Shown here piece by piece: positions 36,051 to 44,673 of a stretch of 64,000 nt of DNA. Source of the DNA: Nocardiopsis kunsanensis DSM 44524 (GTDB taxonomy: Bacteria > Actinomycetota > Actinomycetes > Streptosporangiales > Streptosporangiaceae); contig NZ_ANAY01000016.1 of assembly GCF_000340965.1 (NCBI RefSeq), positions 62,001-126,000 of the forward strand, written 5' to 3'. The notes below the pieces were generated by a model, which saw nothing but the letters and a program-made list of their open reading frames with translations, was not told the origin of the DNA and did no database searches. Every line of letters begins with the position of its first letter. Positions within the stretch are counted from its first letter, which is position 1. The translations under genes and the position numbers were made by a program.

Positions 36051-36377
36051 GTGGCTGACAGCACTTACGACACCTTCAACCGTGCCCGCATGTTCATGGA
36101 GCTCGGCGATCCCATCCACGCGGCCAAGATCCTCGAACCCGTGACCACCGAGGGGGCCGAGAACCGTTCCATGATGGAGCTGCTCGGGCGCGCCTACTTC
36201 GGTTCGGCCCAACTCAACAAGGCCGAACGTGTTTTCCGCCGGCTCATCGAGCTCGATCCCGTGGACAACTGGGCCCACATCGCTCTGGCACGCACTCTCG
36301 AGAGGCAGAACCGCCATGAGGAGGCGGCCCCCTACCGCAGGATGTACTCGGTGATGTCCGGGGGCAGCCTGGACTGA
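36051..36377 (+). CDS. Tetratricopeptide repeat protein
   Basis: A 108-residue all-helical protein with two to three TPR units ([40 protein letters not shown]). The GTG at 36051 follows GAGAGGAGCACC. Such short TPR proteins act as protein-binding adaptors; the partner is unknown. The next gene starts within 45 bp, so the two may be cotranscribed. Confidence 0.8.
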   Translation: MADSTYDTFNRARMFMELGDPIHAAKILEPVTTEGAENRSMMELLGRAYFGSAQLNKAERVFRRLIELDPVDNWAHIALARTLERQNRHEEAAPYRRMYSVMSGGSLD

Positions 36378-36421
36378 TGCTGCACGCGGCCGCGCCGAGG
36401 TCTCCCCGGCGCGGCCCGGCT

Positions 36422-37576
36422 ATGGTGGCTGCCATGATCTCACCTCCACCGCACGTCCCCGGACCCGGCGACGACCCCGCATGGGTCGAACGCGACACCC
36501 ACGCCACGCGCCGGTGGGCCGACGAAGCCGTGCGCAAGGTGATGGCCGACGCCAACCGCTCGGCCGATACCCACCTGCACACCTTCCCCCTCCCGGAGGA
36601 ATGGGGCATCGACCTCTACCTCAAGGACGAGTCGGTCCATCCCACAGGCAGCCTCAAACACCGTCTCGCGCGGTCCCTGTTCCTGTACGGGGTGGCCAAC
36701 GGGTGGATCACCGAGAGCACGACGATCGTGGAGGCCAGCTCCGGGTCGACCGCCGTCTCGGAGGCCTACTTCGCGCAGTTGATCGGGCTGGAGTTCGTCA
36801 CGGTCATCCCGCGCAGTACGAGCCCGGAGAAGATCGCGCTCATCGAGAGGTACGGCGGCCGCTGCCACTTCGTCGACGCTCCCTCGGCGATGTACACCGA
36901 GGCCGAGCGTCTGGCCACCGAGACCGGCGGGCACTACATGGACCAGTTCACGCACGCCGAACGCGCCACGGACTGGCGGGGCAACAACAACATCGCCGAG
37001 TCGATCTTCGAGCAACTGGCACTGGAACGCTACCCCTGCCCGGAGTGGGTCGTCGTGGGGGCCGGGACCGGGGGCACCTCGGCGACCATCGGCCGCTACT
37101 TGCGTTACCGTCGCCTGGGCACCCGCCTCGCGGTGGTCGACCCGGAGAACTCGGCGTTCTTCCCCGGATGGGTGACGGGAGCCTCCGACTACGCGACCGG
37201 CATGCCCTCGGGTATCGAGGGGATCGGCCGGCCCCGCATGGAACCGAGCTTCGTCCCCTCGGTGATCGACCTGATGATGCCGGTGCCCGACGCCGCCAGC
37301 ATCGCGGCCATGCGGGACCTGCACGACCGTACGGGGCTGTCGGCGGGCGGCTCGACCGGAACGAACCTGTGGGGTGTGTGGCACCTGATCGCCCGTATGC
37401 TCCGCGAGGGCCGCAAGGGCAGTGTGGTCACACTCATCTGCGACGGCGGCGAGCGTTACCAGCACAGCTACTACGACGACACGTGGGTGAAGGAGCGCGG
37501 CATGGACCCGGCCCCTTACCGCACGGCGATCGAACGGCTGTTGTCGGACGGTGTGTGGGAGCCTCCCCGCGCCTGA
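36422..37576 (+). CDS. PLP-dependent cysteine-synthase-family enzyme (CysK2-like)
   Basis: A 384-residue fold-type II PLP enzyme. The PLP lysine is in [13 protein letters not shown], the phosphate-binding loop in [16 protein letters not shown], and [12 protein letters not shown] binds the substrate carboxylate. It is longer than ordinary CysK (about 310) and resembles the CysK2 group of actinobacteria, which use O-phosphoserine or thiosulfate to make cysteine or S-sulfocysteine. No ThiS-like carrier is adjacent. Start at ATG 36422 or 36434; no clear ribosome site. A bidirectional hairpin follows. Confidence 0.75.
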   Translation: MVAAMISPPPHVPGPGDDPAWVERDTHATRRWADEAVRKVMADANRSADTHLHTFPLPEEWGIDLYLKDESVHPTGSLKHRLARSLFLYGVANGWITESTTIVEASSGSTAVSEAYFAQLIGLEFVTVIPRSTSPEKIALIERYGGRCHFVDAPSAMYTEAERLATETGGHYMDQFTHAERATDWRGNNNIAESIFEQLALERYPCPEWVVVGAGTGGTSATIGRYLRYRRLGTRLAVVDPENSAFFPGWVTGASDYATGMPSGIEGIGRPRMEPSFVPSVIDLMMPVPDAASIAAMRDLHDRTGLSAGGSTGTNLWGVWHLIARMLREGRKGSVVTLICDGGERYQHSYYDDTWVKERGMDPAPYRTAIERLLSDGVWEPPRA

Positions 37577-37600
37577 GCGGCGCGCCCCCGCGACAGGAAC

Positions 37601-37639
37601 GGTGGCCGCACCCCGGGAGGCCGGGGTGTTGCGGCCACC
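37601..37639. terminator. Bidirectional terminator between CysK2-like gene and parE
   Basis: Arms GGTGGCCGCA and TGCGGCCACC with additional inner pairing (CCCCG/CGGGG), lying 25 bp after one stop and 45 bp from the opposing one. Confidence 0.7.
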
Positions 37640-37683
37640 GCCGGAAACAGCCGAGGTGTCCGGCTCCTGGCGTTGCCGGTGCC

Positions 37684-39789
37684 TCAGGCGTCGATGCGTG
37701 CGGCATCGAGCTCTTGCGCGCCGTCCTGGATGAACCGGCGGCGCGGGGCCACCTCGTTACCCATGAGCAGGTTGAACACCGACGCGGCCTCCTCGGCCTG
37801 CTCCACCCGGATCCGGCGCAGCGTGCGGTGGCTCGGGTCCATGGTGGTCTCGGCGAGCTGGTCGGCATCCATCTCACCCAACCCCTTGTACCGCTGCACC
37901 GGTTCCTTCCAGGAGATGCCGCGCTTCTCGAGATCGAGCAGGGTGCGCTGCAGCTCGGCGTCGGAGTAGGTGTAGATGTAGCGGTCTTCCTTCTTGGCCC
38001 CACGTTTGCGCTTGGTGTTGGTGATCTCGATGCGGTGCAGCGGCGGCACGGCCGCGTAGACCCGCCCGGCCTCCAACATGGGGCGCATGTAGCGGTAGAT
38101 GAGGGTGAGCAGCAGGCACCGGATGTGGGCGCCGTCGACGTCGGCGTCGGCCATGAGGATGATGCGGCCGTAGCGCGCTGCGTCGATGTCGAACGTACGC
38201 CCGGAACCGGCGCCGATCACCTGCAGGATGGCGGCGCACTCGGCGTTCTTGAGCATGTCCGCGACAGAGGACTTCTGCACGTTGAGGATCTTGCCCCGGA
38301 TCGGCAGCAGCGCCTGGAACTCCGAGTCGCGTGCCAGTTTGGCAGTACCGAGGGCGGAGTCCCCCTCGACGATGAAGAGTTCGCTGTGCTCCAGGCCCTC
38401 GCTGCGACAGTCCACGAGTTTGGCCGGGAGCGCCGAACTCTCCAGGGCGTTCTTGCGGCGCTGGGTCTCGCGCTGCTGGCGGGCGGCCAGGCGGGCCTTG
38501 GCGGCGCCCACGACCTTCTCCAGGACGTTGCGGGCCTTGACCTTGTCCGCACGCTTGGTGGAGGCCAGCCACTCCTTGAGGTGCGAGCCCATGATCTGGG
38601 AGACGATGCGCGTCGCGGCGGAGGTGCCCAGGATCTCCTTGGTCTGACCCTCGAACTGCGGTTCGGGAAGGCGCACGGTCACGACCGCGGTCAGGCCCTC
38701 CTGGGTGTCGTCCTTGATGACGGGGTCGTCGCTGTTCTTGAGGAGTTTGCTGGCGCGCAGCTGGTCGTTGATCACCCGCACCAGGGCGCGTTCGAACCCG
38801 TTGAGGTGGGTGCCGCCCTTGGGGGTGGCGATCACGTTGACGAAGGAACGCACCGTGGTGTCGTAGCCGGTACCCCAGCGCAGGGCGATGTCGACGTCGA
38901 GTCGGCGTTCGACGTCGGTGGGCACCATGTGCCCTTCCTCGTCCAGCACCGGCACGGTCTCGTTGAAGGTGCCGCTGCCCTGGACCCGCAGCACGTCGCT
39001 GACGGCCTCGTCGGTCGCCAGGTAGGTGCAGAACTCGCTGATCCCGCCGTCGAAGCGGAACTCCTCCTCGTAGTGGGGCTCGCCCTCGGTGCGCTCGTCG
39101 CGCACGGCGATGGTGAGTCCGGGGATGAGGAAAGCGGTCTGCCGTGCGCGGTCCATCAGGGACTCGCGCGCGATGTCGGCTTCCTTGAGGAAGATCTGGT
39201 TGTCGGGCCAGAAACGGATGCGGGTACCGGTGGTCTTCTGGGAGACCTTGCGTACCTGCTCCAGCCCGGAGTCCGGGGTGAACTCGGCGTCGGGCCCCTC
39301 TCCGGCGAAACGGCCGGCGATGCCTCGGCGGAAGCTGAGCGCGTGGGTGCGGCCCTGACGGTCGACCTCGACGTCGAGGCGGGACGAGAGGGCGTTGACC
39401 ACGGAGGCGCCGACACCGTGGAGCCCGCCGGAGGCGTTGTAGGAACCGGAGCCGAACTTGCCACCCGCGTGGAGCTTGGTCATGACGAGCTCGACACCGG
39501 AGAGGCCGGACTTGGGTTCGACGTCCACCGGGATCCCGCGTCCGTCGTCGGCCACGGAGACGGAACCGTCGGCGTGGAGGACGACATCGACGCGGGAACA
39601 GTAGTTGCCCAGGGCCTCGTCGACGGAGTTGTCGATGATCTCCCACATGCAGTGGGTGAGGCCGCGGCTGTCGGTGGATCCGATGTACATGCCCGGCCGT
39701 TTGCGCACCGCTTCAAGACCTTCGAGGACCGACAGGTGCCGGGCGGAATAGTCCTCGGGGTCATGGACGGCTGCGGTCAAGGCAGTCAC
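37684..39789 (-). CDS. parE: Type IIA topoisomerase subunit B, ParE-type
   Basis: A 701-residue GHKL-ATPase topoisomerase subunit. ATP-binding residues lie in EIIDNSVDEALGNY, DDGRGIPVD and GGLHGVGASVVNALS. The Toprim domain carries EGDSALGTAKLARD and DADVDGAHIRCLLLT. The C-terminal 40 residues match the family end (YKGLGEMDADQLAETTM). Length fits ParE/GyrB of actinobacteria. GTG at 39789 is supported by AGGAGAT upstream. It lies within 2.5 kb of parC, in the opposite orientation. Confidence 0.86.
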   Translation of the reverse strand: MTALTAAVHDPEDYSARHLSVLEGLEAVRKRPGMYIGSTDSRGLTHCMWEIIDNSVDEALGNYCSRVDVVLHADGSVSVADDGRGIPVDVEPKSGLSGVELVMTKLHAGGKFGSGSYNASGGLHGVGASVVNALSSRLDVEVDRQGRTHALSFRRGIAGRFAGEGPDAEFTPDSGLEQVRKVSQKTTGTRIRFWPDNQIFLKEADIARESLMDRARQTAFLIPGLTIAVRDERTEGEPHYEEEFRFDGGISEFCTYLATDEAVSDVLRVQGSGTFNETVPVLDEEGHMVPTDVERRLDVDIALRWGTGYDTTVRSFVNVIATPKGGTHLNGFERALVRVINDQLRASKLLKNSDDPVIKDDTQEGLTAVVTVRLPEPQFEGQTKEILGTSAATRIVSQIMGSHLKEWLASTKRADKVKARNVLEKVVGAAKARLAARQQRETQRRKNALESSALPAKLVDCRSEGLEHSELFIVEGDSALGTAKLARDSEFQALLPIRGKILNVQKSSVADMLKNAECAAILQVIGAGSGRTFDIDAARYGRIILMADADVDGAHIRCLLLTLIYRYMRPMLEAGRVYAAVPPLHRIEITNTKRKRGAKKEDRYIYTYSDAELQRTLLDLEKRGISWKEPVQRYKGLGEMDADQLAETTMDPSHRTLRRIRVEQAEEAASVFNLLMGNEVAPRRRFIQDGAQELDAARIDA

Positions 39790-40284
39790 TCGGACATCTC
39801 CTGCGTCTTGAGGGCCATCGGGCTCCAGTAGCGGTGCGTGCCCTTTGTACCGCGCCGCACTGACTGAACGGGGGGTGGGCCGCGCCGAGGGCTGGTGATC
39901 CCTCACACGGTCGTCGGACGGGAGGGGACGGAAGTGGCCGGCGGTGTGCGTCCACCGCTGGGTGCGCGGCGGTATCGAGTGTTCCGCGCGGTCGGCGGGT
40001 CCTACCTCGCGCGAGACTACCACCTCCTCGTGCATGCAATCGGTGGCAGTGAGCGGGAGACCCCCGTTGCCCGGAGTATGCGGAACCGCCACAAGGATGC
40101 GTGACCACCACAAGGGGTACACCGTTGGCAAGCGTCGACGCGCGGTGACATTGCCCCGGAAGAGGACGGAACGGAATCATCCCGACTGATTCCGCTGTCG
40201 GCGTACAGGGGATCCGGTTGGGAACGTCCGCGCCGGGTTAGATGTTGTCAGAGGTGACTAACGCCGAGTATTGAGGATGGCGAA
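39790..40284. other. Intergenic region upstream of parE and DUF7455 gene
   Basis: 495 bp with no gene I can support. It must contain the divergent promoters of parE and the DUF7455 gene. Confidence 0.4.
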
Positions 40285-40509
40285 GTGACTGGAACCCTTG
40301 CCCCCACCCAGCCGCTGACGGCTGCTGACCGTTGCGACCGCTGTGGTGCACAGGCGTATGTCCGGGTACTGCTGAACTCCGGCGGCGAGCTGTTGTTCTG
40401 CGCTCACCACATGCGCAAGCACGACGACTCGATCCGAAAGATCGCCTCGGACATCCAGGACGAGACGGACAAGCTCCACGAGAGCAACAACGCCACGGAC
40501 GAGCGTTAG
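40285..40509 (+). CDS. DUF7455 small zinc-ribbon-like protein
   Basis: A 74-residue protein with RCDRCGAQAYVRV and, 20 residues on, LFCAHHMRKHD, so a Cys-x2-Cys plus Cys/His set that probably binds one zinc. This pattern is the actinobacteria-wide DUF7455. The C-terminal half is a charged helix. Function unknown. GTG at 40285 after GAGGATGGCGAA. Confidence 0.85.
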   Translation: MTGTLAPTQPLTAADRCDRCGAQAYVRVLLNSGGELLFCAHHMRKHDDSIRKIASDIQDETDKLHESNNATDER

Positions 40510-40568
40510 CCACGGCACGGTCGCGGGGCCTTCCCCGCGGCCGGTACGGCACAACAGAACAAGCTTGC

Positions 40569-40600
40569 GTAGGCGGCGGTCCCCCGGGGCCGCCGCCTAC
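40569..40600 (+). terminator. Terminator after DUF7455 gene
   Basis: Arms GTAGGCGGCGG and CCGCCGCCTAC with a 10-nt inner part, which may itself pair, 60 bp beyond the stop. Confidence 0.75.
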
Positions 40601-40650
40601 GACTGTTCCGGGGGCCTCCACACCGTCTCCACGCGGTCCGGGAACACCTC

Positions 40651-41331
40651 TCAGCCCAGGACACGGTTGTGGTAACGGCTCACCGGCACGAACCCGAAAC
40701 CCTCGTACAGCCCGATCGCCGGGCCGTTGCCCTCGACCACACACAGGTAAGCGCTGCGGGCGCCTCTGTCGTGGGCCCAGGCGAGCAGGTCCTCGAGCAC
40801 TCCACGCCCCACACCCCGGCCTCGGGACCCGGCAGCGGTGACCATGGCACATATCGCCGCGGATTCCCCGTCCACCACCACACAGCCACGCCCTTCTCCG
40901 TCCGGGGCGACCCCGTACCCGGCCGCGACCCGCCCCAGGACGCGTTCGATCCCACGGACCTGATGCTCGGAACCGGCGGTCAGGGCAGACCACTGCGCAG
41001 CGGGGCGGGTCCCGATCCCCGTGGTACCGGGCCCTGCGGGGCGTTCCGCGAGACCGCGCCCGAGCACGAGAGTGGGCTCGACCATCCGGTACCCGGCCCG
41101 CTCCAGCCGTGCGTCGGTCTCCTCCTCCCCCGGCCAGACCTGAACGCAGGGGGTGAGCAGGCATCCGCGATAGAAGTCGGTGACCACGTCGACATCGGCC
41201 CCGGGCTCCAGGACGAGTGCGCAGTTGGCCCGTTTGGTGACACCGTCGCTCCGCCCCAGCCGCCATCCGCCGCGTTCGACCGCCTCCAGCGCGGGCCAGT
41301 CGGCGGCCACCCGCCGCGCCCACTCGTGCAT
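40651..41331 (-). CDS. GNAT-family N-acetyltransferase
   Basis: A 226-residue protein with the C-terminal GNAT fold: an acetyl-CoA-binding loop (GSRGRGVGRGVLEDLLAWA) and the final NGPAIGLYEGFGFVPVSRY. The N-terminal 100 residues form a less conserved second lobe, so it may be a tandem GNAT with a degenerate first half. Substrate unknown. Confidence 0.8.
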   Translation of the reverse strand: MHEWARRVAADWPALEAVERGGWRLGRSDGVTKRANCALVLEPGADVDVVTDFYRGCLLTPCVQVWPGEEETDARLERAGYRMVEPTLVLGRGLAERPAGPGTTGIGTRPAAQWSALTAGSEHQVRGIERVLGRVAAGYGVAPDGEGRGCVVVDGESAAICAMVTAAGSRGRGVGRGVLEDLLAWAHDRGARSAYLCVVEGNGPAIGLYEGFGFVPVSRYHNRVLG

Positions 41332-41419
41332 GCCGGTCTCCTCACCTTCGGGAAGCCGCGATGGTACCGGGGCTTACCATGGGTGCGTTCTTCCACCCCG
41401 CCCTCGTCTGGAGTCCCGC

Positions 41420-42160
41420 ATGCTCGTCCTCCTACCGCCCTCGGAGGGCAAGGCCGCCGACGGCGACGGTCCCCCGCTCGACCTGGCCTCGTTGACCCTT
41501 CCCGGCCTGACCGCCGCACGCCAGGAGGTCATGGCGGCTCTGACGGAGGTGTGTTCGGGGGCCGAGGAGGAAGCCCGACGGGTCCTGGGGCTCTCCCCCG
41601 CGCAGACGGACGCGCTCAAACGCAACCTGTCACTGGAGACGGCGCCGACTCTGCGGGCCGATCAGCTCTACACCGGGGTCCTCTACGACCGCCTGGCCCC
41701 GGCCGGCCTGCCCCGCACCGACCGACTGCTCATCTTCTCCGGCCTGTGGGGTGCGGTGGGCCCGGCCGACCAGCTGCCGCCCTACCGGCTGTCCATCGGG
41801 AGCAAACTGCCGCCGCTGGGCGGGCTGGGTGCTTACTGGCGCCGGGCCGCCAAGAAGGACCTGGACGAGTTCACCGAGGGGCACCTGCTGGTGGACTGCC
41901 GTTCCTCGGCCTACGCGTCCGCCTACAAGAACGAGGCGGCGCTGCCGGTGCGGGTCCTGCGCGAACGTGTGGTGGACGGACAGGCCGAACGGTCGGTGGT
42001 CAGCCACATGGCCAAGGCCACCCGTGGCGACATCACCCGCTCACTCCTGTTGGAGGGGGTGGAGGCGCGCACCCCGGAAGAGCTCGCCGACGCGCTGCGC
42101 GATCTGGGGCACACAGTGGAGCTCGGCCAGGGACGGCTCGACGTCGTCGTGCGCGACTGA
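41420..42160 (+). CDS. yaaA: YaaA family peroxide stress protein
   Basis: A 246-residue YaaA/DUF328 protein. Family markers are LLPPSEGKA at the N terminus, YTGVLYDRL, and a C-terminal part with VDCRSSAYA(S)AY and KATRGDITR. E. coli YaaA lowers intracellular iron and limits peroxide damage to DNA. ATG at 41420 is chosen because LLPPSEGK is the conserved start. Confidence 0.88.
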   Translation: MLVLLPPSEGKAADGDGPPLDLASLTLPGLTAARQEVMAALTEVCSGAEEEARRVLGLSPAQTDALKRNLSLETAPTLRADQLYTGVLYDRLAPAGLPRTDRLLIFSGLWGAVGPADQLPPYRLSIGSKLPPLGGLGAYWRRAAKKDLDEFTEGHLLVDCRSSAYASAYKNEAALPVRVLRERVVDGQAERSVVSHMAKATRGDITRSLLLEGVEARTPEELADALRDLGHTVELGQGRLDVVVRD

Positions 42161-42185
42161 GCTCCCGGCGTTCGGGACGTGCGGG

Positions 42186-42482
42186 TTACTTGTTGCCGAG
42201 CTCCCGCTCGACCGCGTCGACCTTGCCGTTCAGGGCGTCGCTGACACCCTCGCGGATGTCGGCCTTGATGGTGAGCGAGATCCGGGAGGAATCCCGGCCT
42301 GCGGCCTCGGTGGCACGCCTGACCACGTCCATGACCTCGTCCCACTCGCCCTCGACGGTGGTGAACATGGCCGAGGTCTCATTGGGAAGGCCGCTCTCGC
42401 GCACCACCCGGACCGCTCGGGCCACAGCAGGCGCAAGAGACTCGGTACTACCTTCCGGGGCTACGGAGAACGCAACGATCAT
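42186..42482 (-). CDS. MTH1187-family thiamine-binding protein
   Basis: A 98-residue protein of the MTH1187/YkoF-like family (MIVAFSVAPEGSTESLAPAV; SAMFTTVEGEWDEVMDVV), a ferredoxin-like fold that binds thiamine or a related ligand in some members. Nothing thiamine-related lies nearby. It is convergent with yaaA. Confidence 0.8.
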   Translation of the reverse strand: MIVAFSVAPEGSTESLAPAVARAVRVVRESGLPNETSAMFTTVEGEWDEVMDVVRRATEAAGRDSSRISLTIKADIREGVSDALNGKVDAVERELGNK

Positions 42483-42805
42483 GACCCCATGGTGCATGCG
42501 CCACGCGGAACACTTCAAGCACTTCCCCCGGAAGCGCACACGTGTCTTCACCCTCTGTCACGATACGGCCCAGTATCGCAACTTTATGCCACACCTACAG
42601 CACCTACGGCAGCATGATCCCGTCGGATGGAACACGCCTTGGTGAACACGGGTGCCGTACACAGATCGCGGAGATCAACGCTGACTGATCGCCACACCCG
42701 CGCACGGACGGGACCGCACTCGACGCGAAGATGCGCCGCCCCGAGGGGTCGGGGCGGCGCATCGGACCCGGTCTCTTCGGTCTGACTCGCTACCTGGGAC
42801 GCGAC
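42483..42805. other. Intergenic region downstream of principal sigma gene
   Basis: 323 bp without a gene I can support. It contains the sigma factor terminator at 42732-42761. Confidence 0.5.
42732..42761 (-). terminator. Terminator of principal sigma factor gene
   Basis: A 13-bp perfect stem TGCGCCGCCCCGA/TCGGGGCGGCGCA with a GGGG loop, 44 bp beyond the sigma stop. Confidence 0.85.
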
Positions 42806-44482
42806 CTAGTCCAGGTAGTCACGGAGCACCTGCGAACGCGACGGGTGACGGAGCTTCGACATCGTCTTGCTCTCGATCTGCCGGATACGCTCGCGGGTGA
42901 CCCCGTAGACCTTGCCGATCTCGTCTAAAGTCTTGGGTTGGCCGTCGGTGAGACCGAAGCGCATCGAAACGACGCCGGCCTCACGCTCGGAGAGGGTGTC
43001 GAGCACAGAGTGGAGCTGCTCCTGCAACAGGGTGAAGCTGACCGCCTCACCCGGCTGAATCGCCTCGGAGTCCTCGATGAGGTCACCGAACTCGCTGTCT
43101 CCGTCCTCGCCCAGCGGAGTGTGCAGGGAGATCGGCTCGCGACCGTACTTCTGCACCTCGACGACCTTCTCCGGGGTCATGTCGAGTTCCTTGGCCAGCT
43201 CCTCCGGGGTGGGCTCACGGCCCAGGTCCTGGAGCATCTGGCGTTGCACACGCGCAAGCTTGTTGATGACCTCGACCATGTGCACCGGGATACGGATGGT
43301 GCGGGCCTGGTCGGCCATGGCGCGGGTGATGGCCTGGCGGATCCACCACGTGGCGTAGGTGGAGAACTTGAAACCCTTGGTGTAGTCGAACTTCTCCACC
43401 GCGCGGATCAGCCCGAGGTTGCCCTCCTGGATGAGGTCCAGGAACAGCATGCCGCGGCCGGTGTAACGCTTGGCCAGCGAGACGACCAGGCGCAGGTTGG
43501 CCTCGAGCAGGTGCCTCTTGGCACGTCCGCCGTCCTCGGCGATCCAGTCCAGCTCGTCGCGCAGTTCGAAGGTGAGGGCGTCGTTCTCCTCGGAGAGCTT
43601 CTCCTCCGCGAACAGGCCGGCCTCGATGCGCTTGGCGAGCTCGACCTCCTGCTCCGCGTTGAGCAGCGGCACTTTACCGATCTGCTTCAGGTAGTCCTTG
43701 ACCGGGTCTGCGGTCGCACCGGCCGCGACCACCTGGGCGGCGGGGGCGTCGTCGTCGTCCTCGTAGAGGACGAAGGAATCGTCCTCGCTGGTGGGTTTGG
43801 TCGGCGCACCCACGGCCTCGGGCTTGGCCGGTTTCTTCTCGGTCTCGGCCGGGTCCTCGACCAGCTCCAGCTCGGCGCCGGTGTGCTCGAGGTCGTCCAT
43901 CTCGTCGTCGGCGAACTCTCCGGCAGGGGCGAGTTCGAGGTCCTTCTTGCCCGACTTCTTGGCGGTGTCGGCCGCAGTGCTCTTCTTCGCCGAGGTCTTC
44001 TTGGAGGTCGACTTGGCGGTGGTCTTGGCCGCCGCCGTCTTCTTGGCCGCGGGCTTCTTGGCTTCCGCCTTCTTGGCGGGGGCCTGCTTCTCCTCGGCCT
44101 GGTCCTTGTCGGACGAGTCCACCACAGCCGTGACCGTCTCGGGCTGCTCCTGCGCAGCAGCCGCACGTGCGGGCTTGGCGGCAGCAGGCTTGGCCGCGGC
44201 GGGCTTGGCGGCCGAGCGCGTCCCGGAGGAGGACTTGCGCCGCGAGGAGGACTTGCGCCGCGAAGAAGCCGACTCGGGAACGAGGACCGTCACGCCCTCC
44301 TTGGCGAGGCTGCGGAGCACGGACTGCGCCTGGGACATGGGGATTTCGGCCTCTTCGAAGGCACGGCGCACGTCCTCGGGCTCAAGGAAGCCCTGGGACC
44401 GCCCACGCTCGATCAGCTGCTGAATGACGGGCTCTTGCAGTGACTCGGACTGCTTCGAGCGAGTCGAACTGGCAGATGACAC
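42806..44482 (-). CDS. sigA: Principal RNA polymerase sigma factor (SigA/HrdB type)
   Basis: A 558-residue group 1 sigma factor. The C-terminal half holds region 1.2 to 4: [20 protein letters not shown], the region 2 core [20 protein letters not shown] with [11 protein letters not shown], and region 4 [19 protein letters not shown]. The N-terminal third has a region 1.1-like domain ([16 protein letters not shown]) and then a 150-residue Lys/Ala/Pro-rich linker, as in Streptomyces HrdB. GTG at 44482 is chosen, with AGAGG 5 bp upstream; GTG 44488 is possible. It directs housekeeping transcription. Confidence 0.92.
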   Translation of the reverse strand: MSSASSTRSKQSESLQEPVIQQLIERGRSQGFLEPEDVRRAFEEAEIPMSQAQSVLRSLAKEGVTVLVPESASSRRKSSSRRKSSSGTRSAAKPAAAKPAAAKPARAAAAQEQPETVTAVVDSSDKDQAEEKQAPAKKAEAKKPAAKKTAAAKTTAKSTSKKTSAKKSTAADTAKKSGKKDLELAPAGEFADDEMDDLEHTGAELELVEDPAETEKKPAKPEAVGAPTKPTSEDDSFVLYEDDDDAPAAQVVAAGATADPVKDYLKQIGKVPLLNAEQEVELAKRIEAGLFAEEKLSEENDALTFELRDELDWIAEDGGRAKRHLLEANLRLVVSLAKRYTGRGMLFLDLIQEGNLGLIRAVEKFDYTKGFKFSTYATWWIRQAITRAMADQARTIRIPVHMVEVINKLARVQRQMLQDLGREPTPEELAKELDMTPEKVVEVQKYGREPISLHTPLGEDGDSEFGDLIEDSEAIQPGEAVSFTLLQEQLHSVLDTLSEREAGVVSMRFGLTDGQPKTLDEIGKVYGVTRERIRQIESKTMSKLRHPSRSQVLRDYLD

Positions 44483-44673
44483 AAACACCTCTCGAACGGA
44501 CGTGTGGCGAGACTTCGGACCCGGTGGCCCGCCTGGCCGGAACCGGGCGCGTCACCCTCTCCCACCTGCGGCCTGGGATCCCCCACGGGGCGGGGAAGCC
44601 GAGCTTCATCCCCGCGTCGCGGGATGGAACGGCCTCTTCACTGTAAGCAAGACATTGGACTTGTTCGTACGGT

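Noticed and set aside
36481-39831. Long plus-strand frame across the CysK2-like gene and parE
   Set aside because: Shadow of two recognised genes. Its translation has no family-like segments and crosses the bidirectional terminator.
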